Origin: Cellvibrionaceae bacterium | GTDB taxonomy: Bacteria > Pseudomonadota > Gammaproteobacteria > Pseudomonadales > Cellvibrionaceae | Direction: 5' to 3' | Length of the DNA stretch: 64,000 nt | Assembly: GCA_021151825.1 (NCBI GenBank) | Contig: JAGKWQ010000014.1 | Coordinates: 1 to 64,000, forward strand | Part shown: piece after piece, positions 18,331-28,600 of the stretch | Position numbering within the stretch: position 1 is the first letter of the stretch | Layout: each line of letters begins with the position of its first letter | Position numbers and translations under genes: made by a program | The notes under the pieces: generated by a model | What the model saw: the letters and a program-made list of their open reading frames with translations, nothing else | Databases searched by the model: none | What the model was told of the DNA's origin: nothing

Positions 18331-18335
18331 TAGCA

Positions 18336-19502
18336 GTGCACCCAATGAACAATAAATCAGTACATCCATTAGTTGCGCAAGCAAAGGCATTTGTTGATAC
18401 ATCAATTCGTCCTTATGCGGGGCAGTTTGATGCGCAGGGAGAAGTCCCTCAAGAGATTGTCAGGGCAATGGCTGATAAAGGTTTTTTAGGTTCCATTTTG
18501 CCCATTGAATATGGCGGCTTGGGGCTTGATGCGTTGGCGTATGGTTATTTGACCGAAGAGCTTGGCAAAGGCTGTAACTCAGTTCGTACGTTGCTAACTG
18601 TACACACTAGCCTTGTGGGTGAAACGTTAGCCCGGTTAGGAACCGCATTCCATAAAGAACAGTATCTCACGGCGATTGCAAAGGGAGAAAAGATTGCATG
18701 TTTTGCACTCTCTGAGCCGGGAGTAGGAACAGATGCAACGGCGGTGCAAACATCCTATATCGAAGACGGTGATAACTTTGTTATCAATGGCCGAAAAAAA
18801 TGGATTTCATATGCAGCAATTGCTGATGTTTTTTTGGTATTTGCGAGTGACGCCACAGGAGCAGTCAGTGCTTTTTTAGTGGAGCGTGGTGACGGTGTTA
18901 CTACTGTGCCAATGACAGGTATGTTGGCTAGCCGTGGCTCCCATATTGCAGAAGTTTTTTTTGACAATGTACGCGTACCTAAAAGGAATCTTGTTGGCCG
19001 TTTGGGAATGGGATTTAGCTTCGTAGCCAATACGGCTTTATTTTATGGTCGCTATAGCATTGCCTGGGCGGGAGTTGCACTTGCGCATGCTGCAGTCGAA
19101 GAAATGGCAACTTATGCTCGTACCCGTGAACAGTTTGGAAAAAAAATAGGGCAGCATCAACTCGTTCAAGGATTGATTGCCGATGCAGTAACCTCACTGC
19201 ACCTTGCCCGATCAACGTGTGAAAAGGTGGCCATGTTGCGCATTGCAGAAGATGATGAAGCAATTATGGAAACTAATATTGCAAAATATTTTACGTCAAA
19301 AATTGCCATGGATATTACTACCAATGCGGTACAGGTTTTTGGCGGTAATGGATGTTGGAATATTTATCCGGTTGAAAGACTTTTCCGGGAAGCAAAAGTG
19401 CTGGAAATTATCGAGGGAACATCCCAGATACAACAGGTAATGATTGCTGAATATGGAATTAAACGCTATTACCGCGCGCTATCTAAAGTTGAATACGCGT
19501 AA
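18336..19502 (+). CDS. Acyl-CoA dehydrogenase family enzyme for hydroxymalonyl-ACP formation
   Basis: 388 residues from GTG 18336 (385 from ATG 18345; neither has a clear ribosome site, so coupling to the ACP gene five bases upstream is likely). FAD-binding motifs ACFALSEPGVGTDA and WISYAAIADVFLVF are present, with the C-terminal REQFGKKIGQHQLVQ helix and LEIIEGTSQIQ, where Glu360 is the usual catalytic base position. Its counterparts ZmaE, FkbI and ClbF complete oxidation of ACP-bound extender units to the malonyl level. No O-methyltransferase gene lies in this set, so the unit is predicted to stay as hydroxymalonyl-ACP. The 147-bp gap that follows holds a strong AAGGAGG site with only a 13-codon frame after it. 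Confidence 0.9.
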   Translation: MHPMNNKSVHPLVAQAKAFVDTSIRPYAGQFDAQGEVPQEIVRAMADKGFLGSILPIEYGGLGLDALAYGYLTEELGKGCNSVRTLLTVHTSLVGETLARLGTAFHKEQYLTAIAKGEKIACFALSEPGVGTDATAVQTSYIEDGDNFVINGRKKWISYAAIADVFLVFASDATGAVSAFLVERGDGVTTVPMTGMLASRGSHIAEVFFDNVRVPKRNLVGRLGMGFSFVANTALFYGRYSIAWAGVALAHAAVEEMATYARTREQFGKKIGQHQLVQGLIADAVTSLHLARSTCEKVAMLRIAEDDEAIMETNIAKYFTSKIAMDITTNAVQVFGGNGCWNIYPVERLFREAKVLEIIEGTSQIQQVMIAEYGIKRYYRALSKVEYA

Positions 19503-19649
19503 CGAATCTCAAAACACAGTATCAATAAAAAGGGAATTTTGGTGTTAGCAAACGCAAGGAGGAAGTGCCTGACTTGAGGCATAAATTCCGTCCCTGTAGC
19601 CATTAGAAATCATTCAGGTTTTAGACGCAAAAACGGAATTGGTAGAATC

Positions 19650-22600
19650 ATGTTTACTACGCTCATTGATGCACTTATTGCTTGCAAAAAAACCGAAAAA
19701 GGCATTGTCTTCATCAAGAATACTGAAGAAGACGATTTTCTTTCTTATGCGGATCTTTACAAAAGAGCAATTCATTTACTGGCTCATTTGCAGCATTCTG
19801 GCGTGCAATCAGGCGATGAGTTGGTGCTGCAATGTGCATCCTTACAAGAGCTTATGGAAGGCTACTGGGCGTGTTTACTTGGGAAAATAGTGCCGGTGCC
19901 CCTGGCATTAGCAGATCAGGGTGAGAATGCCTTAAAAGTATTTAATGTGTGGTCGGCTTTACAAAAGCCATGGTTGTTGGCGGACACTCCCGCTGTATTG
20001 GAGAAGTTATCCAGTTTTGCCGGAAAGCATAATCTCGCTAACGAATTTATAGAAATCTCTACAAAAACACTGTTGATTGAGCATTTTCCAGAGGATTCCG
20101 GAACACCGGAACTTCCCACAGTTACACAAGATGATATTGCTTTTATCCAATTCTCTTCCGGCTCTACAGGCGCGCCAAAAGGAGTTGTGCTTACCCACCA
20201 TAATCTGCTGGTAAACATTCGCGATATCCTGGCATCCGTCCAACATACTGAATCTGATTCTTTCCTCAGCTGGAAGCCAATCTCCCATGATTTCGGCATG
20301 ATTGCATTTCATTTGGCTCCTGTTGTTGGTGGTTCTACGCAATACCGTATTTCAACTGACGCTTACATATGGTCGCCTTCTTTATGGTTCAGTTCGGTTA
20401 ATAAATATCGAGCAACTATTTTGGGTTCCCCCAACTTTGGTTATCGTCATTTTTTAAATCTTTATCGCCGCGGAAACCCCGATGGATTTGTTTGGGACCT
20501 AAGTTGTGTAAAAGCCATATTTAATGGCGCTGAACCTATATCGGCCAAACTGTGTGACGAATTTTATCGTGAGCTTGCGCCTTATCAATTAAGTCAGAAT
20601 GCGATGCGACCAGGATATGGTTTGGCCGAGGCATCGCTAATTGTTTCTTTGTGCAAGCCAACGGATCTGGTTCGTGAAATATCTATCTCAAGGCATCAGG
20701 TGTCGCAAGGGCAGGCGATTGAAATTGTGTCTCCAGATCATAAAGATGCCGTGCAGTTTGTTGATTGCGGTGTTCCTTATCCATCAACACAAGTTCGAAT
20801 CACGAATAAAAACCGCAAGCCGGTTGCTGAAGGAATGGTTGGCAATGTTGAGATCAAAGGAGAAAATGTCACCACGGGTTATTACGCTAACGAAAGTGCA
20901 ACAAAAGAAGTGCTGGACAGCGACGGATGGTTAAATACCCAAGACCTTGGTTTTATACATGAAGGCCGTTTATTCATCGTTGGTCGCACCAAAGAGATGA
21001 TTATTATTGGTGGTGTAAATTATTTCCCTCATGATATAGAAAAAGCAATTTTACATGAGATGGGCGATGGCGATTTAAATCGTTTTATCGCGTGTGGAAT
21101 TAAATCCGTTAAGACTGAAAGTGAACAGCTGGTTATTTTTGTTTATCACAAAAAAAGTAGCCAGGATTTTGCCCCATTGGTGGAGCAAGTTAAAAAAATT
21201 GTATTGGATTCCCTGAATCTCAGGGTTGCCCATGTTGTTCCCGTCAAGCGCATACCAAAAACTACCAGTGGCAAAGTTAAACGTTTTGCGTTAGTGCAAG
21301 CTTTCAATGAAGGCGCCTACGATGCGGAGCTAGAAACACTAGGGCAGCCCCGTGAACAAATTATAAACCCGGCGATCAATGCAGAACCGCAAGCCGAAAA
21401 TGAATCATTTCCAGCTATTAAATTGGCGGATATCCGTAAGCGCGTATGTGCGTTGGTTGCGGCACTCAGTGGTATTTCCAGCATTGACCCATCAGCCAGT
21501 TTTTTTGATTTGGGCCTGACCTCTTTGAAATTGGTGATATTGCAGGAGCAAATTGAGGAAAGTTTTGGTGTGCAACTCAGCAGCACATCTACGCTGGATA
21601 ATCCCACGGCTGAATCTCTGACACAAAATATTTTTAATACACTGACAGCGAGATCTGTTGATGTCACTCACCAGAAACCTGCAAATCACATTGCCAATAA
21701 TGACGCAATTGCGATTATCGGTATGGCCTGTCGTTTTCCCGGTGAAACGAATACTCCTGACGCATTCTGGCAATTATTAGCAAATAGTATTGATCCGGTT
21801 GCCGATATGCCCCTGGAGCGATGGCAAGATGACTTGCAAGCCCAGGTAAATGTGACAACACGCAAAGGGGGTTTTCTTAAACAGGTTGATCAATTTGATC
21901 CCTATTTCTTTGGTATTTCTCCTATTGAAGCCGAATCACTTGATCCGCAACAACGATTGTTATTGGAAGTTTGCCACGAAAGTTTTGAAAATTCCGGTTT
22001 GGATGTCCCGGCATTAATTGGCTCCAATACCGGTGTATTTCTAGGAATTTCCGGGAGCGAGTATGCAGCTGTTGCAAAAGAATATGGTCACGGAACGGGG
22101 CCTTATACATTTACCGGCTCAATGTTCAATACTGCTGCCGGCCGAATTTCTTATGTTTACGGTTTGCAAGGCCCTTGTATAGCATCTGATACCGCATGTT
22201 CTTCTTCGTTAGTTGCGGTCCATCAAGCTTCGCGCGAATTGCGTTCGTTCTCTTGCGATATGGCGGTCGCTGCTGCAGTTAATTTAATGTTGAAACCTGA
22301 TGGGCATATCAGTTTTTCAAAAATGAATGCATTGTCCGGTCAGGGCAAGTGTCGCAGTTTTGATGAAAATGCTGATGGATACATTCGCAGTGAAGGTTGT
22401 GCGGCAATTGTTATGAAACGCCTTGCAGATGCCGAGCGCGATGGTGACAACATTATTGCCGTTATCCTTGGCTCTGCCGTTAATCATAACGGGCGCAGTG
22501 GTGGCCTCACTGTACCTAGCGGTAATGCCCAGGAAAAACTGGTGCGCAAAGCATTACACGCTGCCAATGTTAATGCCGACGATATTGATTACGTAGAGGC

Positions 22601-25600
22601 CCATGGTTCGGGGACAAAATTGGGTGATCCCCAGGAAGTGGATGCACTGAATAAAGTATTTGGTCATCGCCGCCGCCCATTATGGTTAGGCAGTGTGAAA
22701 TCCAATATGGGGCATTTGGAAAGTGCTGCCGGATTAGCCGGTCTGATGAAACTCGCACTTTCGCTAAAACAGGGTTTGTTAGCTCCCAACCTGCATTTTT
22801 CTACACCCAATAGCATGATCGATTGGGAGAATTCCCCATTACGAGTGGTTAATAAATTAATTGCCTGGCCAGAGAGTAAATCACCACGCACAGGTGCTAT
22901 CAGTTCATTAGGTATTAATGGCACGAATGTTCATGTTATTGCTCAATCGCATTCGGCCGCTGAATACCCGGTTGTACCCGTTCGCCATAACGCGCCCTAT
23001 TTATTTACCTTATCGTCAAAATCAGATGCCAGTTTACGCAATACTGTAAAAGCATTTTCTGAAACAGATTTATCAGTTTATCCGCTGGCAGAATTATGCC
23101 GTGCAGTTAATTTCCAACGTTCCAGCTATGCATCACGTTTTGCTTGCCTGGTTTCCAGCACAGAAGAGCTGCAAAAAAAATTGCAACGTTATGTTGATGG
23201 AAACTCCGTACCATCCTGTCTGGCTTCGCCAGGTGGTCGTTTTGGCCGGGAACCTGTTGTATTTCTCTATACCGGCCAGGGGTCGCAATATTCCGGGATG
23301 GGTGAAAGCCTATATAAAAATTCGCCGCATTTTAAAGTTTCATTTGATGAATGTGACCGTTTATTTGCAGAAACACTTGGCGTATCCCTGCTTGATGTCC
23401 TGTACGGTGAACAAAAGGATTTATTGTCACAAACGCATATATCCCAGGCATTAATTTTTAGTATTGAATATGCATTAACTGCTTTCTGGCACTCGCTGGA
23501 TATTGTTCCCGATTATGTATTGGGGCATAGCATCGGCGAATACGCAGCGGCCTGCGCGGCAGGAATTTTGGAATTACCTGATGCAGTAGCAATGGTGTCC
23601 CTGCGTGGCAACGTGATGCAAGGCAGCAATGCCTCGGGCAAGATGGTGGGAATATTAGGTAGCCGCGAACAAGTAGACACGCTGTTGGCAGAGTGTCCGG
23701 GCGCTTATATCGCAGCAGTGAATACAGCGGAAAATTTCACAATCGCTGGCACAACAACAGCTGTTGAAAAATGTGTTGCCGCAGCAAAGCAAGCAAGAGT
23801 TTTTACTGAAGCCTTGCCAATGCAACACGCTTTCCATACTCCATTGATGGCTGCGTCAGCGGCGGAACTTGCACAAGGTTTGGATGGCATTCGATTTAAT
23901 TCCCCAACAATTCCTTTTGTGTCTACTAAAACCGGACGTGTGATTGAATCAGCCACGGATATTGGTGTGAGTTACTGGAGTGAACATCTCTCTTCACCGG
24001 TATTATTCGCCGATGCAATACAGACGCTGATACAAGCTGGGGCAAATTATTTTATCGAGTTAGGTGGTACTGCAACCCTGACGGGCCTGGCCGCACAAAT
24101 TATTGATACTGATGATGCCTGTTTTGTTCCATCATTGCGCCAAAACCGCGATGCCTGGACCCAGATTAGTGAAAGCCTCGCACAACTTTATTTACAAGGC
24201 GCTGCTGTAAATTGGAAATCGTTCCATGGCGGACGCCCGACACCGCTCACGTCCTTGCCTAATACCGTTTATCAACGTGAAACCTATTGGTTTAAAAAAC
24301 TGAATGAAAGCACCAATTCAGAAACACAAATTCAAAATAAATCCAATCTGATAAGCACTGCCACTGTTGCTATTGCAGCAAAAACTCCTGCTAGAGACAT
24401 CGCCCCCGTTGTTACTGAATTAACACTACAAACGGTGGTTTCTGATGTTCGCCAAATGATTAGCCAGGTAACTGGTGTGGCGGAAACAGATCTCGCTGAT
24501 GACGTACATTTATTTTCCCTGGGCGTTGATTCATTGATGCTGGTGCAGCTTGATAAACGCATCACCGGGCGTTATCAGGTTGAAATAACCATGGGTGAGT
24601 TTTTTAGCGAATTGAATACGCCACAAGCGATAGCAAATCATATTTTTACCAAGACCCCGGAAGAAATTCGTGCTCGTTATCGCCAGATAATTACTCCTGC
24701 TGAGGCTGGATTACCTGCTGTGCCAGCAGCCGATGCAAGTATTGCGGCGATTGTGCAAACCCAGTTGGCATTAATGCAACAACAATTGGCGTTATTAGGT
24801 GGGCAGCCAATCAATGTTAATTCATCGGTTGGTCCTGTTGCGATAACGTCTGTGCCGGGCACAAAAAAACCATTGCTTGCGCCAGAGAAAAAGCGTGCAA
24901 ATATTCGTGATATTGTTCTTGAAGAAGAAAATATTAATGCGCAACAAAAAGCATTTGTTGCGCAACTTGTCAGTGAGCTGACGGCGAGAACCGGCAAATC
25001 AAAAATTTATGCGGAGCAGCATCGCGATGGTTTTGCAGACTGGATTGCCACGCTCAATTTCACACTAACGACCAAAGAATTAATTTATCCGCTGGTTGCA
25101 GAAAGCTCGAAAGGTAGCCGCTTCCTCGATATTGATGGCAACGAATATATTGATACTGCCATGGGTTATGGTGTTTGCCTGTTCGGACACAACCCCGATT
25201 TTGTGGCAGAGGCAATCCAGCAGCAATTGGTGAAGGGAATAGAACTTGGCCCTCAATCTGCAATTGCAGGCGAGGTAGCGCAATTGGTGCGAGACCTGAC
25301 TGGGGTTGAACGGGTTGCATTTGCGAATACCGGCACAGAAGCAGTAATGGTTGCTATACGCCTTGCCCGCGCTGCAACAGGTCGCCGTAAAATTGTTCGA
25401 TTTATTACATCCTTCCATGGTTCATTTGATGGTGTGCTTGCAGAAGTTGGTGAAAATGGTTCAGAACCAATGGCATCCGGTATTCCACAATCCATGGTCG
25501 ATGACACTATCGTTTTGCATTACGGTGCAGAAGATTCATTAACCCGAATTATTGAGCAAGCAGAAGATATTGCTGCTGTTTTGGTTGAACCGGTGCAAAG

Positions 25601-28600
25601 CCGTAATCCCGGCTTTCATCCGCGTGAATATTTGCATGCGCTGCGCGACCTTACACAACATCATGGTATCGCGTTAATTTTCGATGAAATGGTAACAGGT
25701 TTTCGCTGTCATCCTGCTGGTGCGCAAGCATATTTTGAGGTGCAAGCCGACCTGGTGACTTATGGAAAAATTGCCGGTGGTGGAATGCCTATCGGAATTG
25801 TTGCTGGCAAGAAAATATTTATGGATGCCATCGACGGCGGCACCTGGCGCTTTGGTGATACATCTGGCCCCGGTGCTGAAACAACATTTTTTGCCGGAAC
25901 ATTTTGTAAACATCCGCTCACCATGGCTGCAGCACGTGCCGTGCTTACTCGTATTAAGGAAGAGGGCGTATCATTACAAGAACGTATCACACGCATGGCA
26001 ATCGCGTTGGTTGAACGGCTAAACCATTATTTTGATGCGGACCAGGTTCCAATCAAAATGAAAATGTTTAGTTCAATGTATCGCTTTGAAACTGGAGCCT
26101 CGCAGGATCTACCGCGCTTGTCATTGGAAATGAATTTGTTTTTCCGGTTGATGCAATTGCAAGGTGTTTATGTATGGGAACGGCGCACCTGTTTCTTTTC
26201 AGCGGCTCACAGTGATGCGGATGTTGACCGGATTTTTGCTGCCGTTTGTTACGCCGTAAAACGATTACGTGAAGGCGGATTTAGTTTTCGTGCGTTAACA
26301 AAAAATGCCGAGCCAAATAATTTCCCGGGTACTACAGGGCGTCATCCGTTATCGGCAGAAGAGCGCAGATTATATGTCCTTAGTAATCTCAATGGCGGTA
26401 CGCAAGCCTATAAAATCCGGGGTGCATTGAAACTCTCGGGTACGCTGGAGCTCCAGCGTTTGGAGAATGCCCTTGCCACTGTAGTTCAGCGTCATGACAC
26501 GTTACGCAGCCATTATGAAATTTCTGCCCAAGGAATTGAACGTGTTATTAATGATGAGGTAGCGGTTAATCTTGAACGCCATTACCCTGCCAGCAGCGAT
26601 TCCCTTGACGATATTCTTAACATTGAAAAATCCTATCCACTGACCCAGGCACCGCTGTGGCATATTTCGCTGATTCAACTGGGTGCTACAGAACACATAT
26701 TGGTATTTGATTTTCATCACTTGATTGCGGATGGTTTGTCCATATCGATCATCATTGATGACCTTATGGCTATTTATAGTGGCAGCGATGCAAAACCGGT
26801 AACGTTAACCTATAGCGACTATGTGCAATGGCAAACCGGTTTTGTTACCGGAGTCACATTTGCGCAGCAAAAAAATTATTGGTTGGATAATTTACTGCCA
26901 TTACCTGATCCCCTGGCATTACCGTCAGACTTTAACCGCCCTCCGCATAATGATTTTTGTGGTGGCTCGCTTGAATTCCAGATTGATTCTGTACAAAACG
27001 GCAAGCTTAAATCTATTGCGAAACAGCAACAGGTAACCCCGTTCATGCTGTTGCTTGCCAGCTATGCCATTTTGGTTCATAAATTAAGCCAGCAAGATGA
27101 TATTTGCATCGGCGTTCCATTTGATCTGCGCGGCAATGGCAATTTCGAGCGTACTATCGGAATGTTTGCCCAGACATTGATTTTGCGTCTGAACACAGAT
27201 CGAAAAATTCCGTTTACACAATTACTTGAACATGTGCGCACACAATGTGCCGCAGCCTATTCTCATCCGAATGTTCCGTTGGATGCGATTATCGAAGAGT
27301 TGAATGTGGTGCGCGAAATGAGTCGCAACCCGGTTTTCGATACGATGTTTATTTATGAAACCGGAGATAGCCGCCTTACAGGAACCCAGGGTTTGGAGGT
27401 GGAAACATTACCACTTAAGACACAAGGTTCTGCATTTGATTTGACATTGGAGATCACCGAGGAGCGTGGGAACCTGCGCTGCTCATTTATCTATGCAAAA
27501 CGATTGTTCCGCGCCGAAACGATTAATCGCTGGAAATCTTATTTTGAAACTATTCTCGATCAAATTATTGAGAACGCAGATGTTACCTTGAATGCAATTA
27601 ATATCCTGCATAAACAAGATGAACAACGATTATTAGTCGAATTTAACAATAGCCAGCGCAACTACGATTTCGATCATTCACTTCCGCATTTGCTATCCGC
27701 TGCGGCACAACAGCACGCAGACAATATTGCACTGGTTGTTGATAGTCCAAGCGGAAAAGTACACTTAAGTTATCGTCAGTTAGATGCTGAATCGGATCGG
27801 CTGGCACATTATCTCATTGCGCAAGGTGCTGGTGCGGGCCATTGCATCGGTATTTTATTAAAACGCGAAGCCTCGCTAATTGTTGCGCTCCTGGCTGTAT
27901 TAAAGGCCGGGGCCGCTTATGTTCCGCTTGATCCTGAATATCCGACGGCACGACTCTCCTATATGGTTGAGCGGGCTGGTGTAAGTTTATTGATTAGCAA
28001 ACCGGAATTGGTTTCAGGTTTGAATTACAACAGCCACCTGATAAATCCGGATGACGTTCCCGATACAACAACTGCTCACCAGCTTCCGGTAATAAATCCG
28101 CATGATCTGGCATACGTTATTTTTACTTCCGGCTCCACTGGAAACCCTAAAGGGGTGATGCTTGAACATCGCAATCTCGTCAATTTTGTATTGTCGATGC
28201 AAGAGCAGTTGGCACTCTCTGCTCATTCAGTAGTATTAGGCCTGACAACTTTCTCCTTCGATATTTTTGTGCTGGAAGTCTTCGTCACCCTGGCCCAGGG
28301 CGCGCGACTGGTTCTTGCCAACGAACAGCAACAACAAAACCCTGAATTGTTAAGTCAATTGATGCAGGATACGGCGGTTAATGTTGCACAAATGACGCCC
28401 AGCCGTTTGCAATTATTTCTGTCTGTGGCAAGTGCGCAGCCTGTACTGAAACAGTTGGAAATTCTTTTAGTCGGTGGGGAAGCATTCCCCGCGCAATATC
28501 TGACGCAATTACAACAATTTCCGCAACTCCGTTTATTAAATATGTACGGCCCAACGGAGACTTGTGTGTGGTCTGTCATAAAAGATCTGACAACTGCAAC

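Noticed and set aside
16087..19502. Aminomalonyl-ACP pathway (colibactin type)
   Set aside because: That route starts with a serine-activating adenylation enzyme; here an FkbH-like glyceryl loader is present instead, which fits hydroxymalonyl.
19565..19606. A 13-codon frame (GTG start) behind a strong AAGGAGG site before the starter synthetase
   Set aside because: Too short and without leader-peptide features such as runs of one amino acid; noted only as an odd ribosome site.
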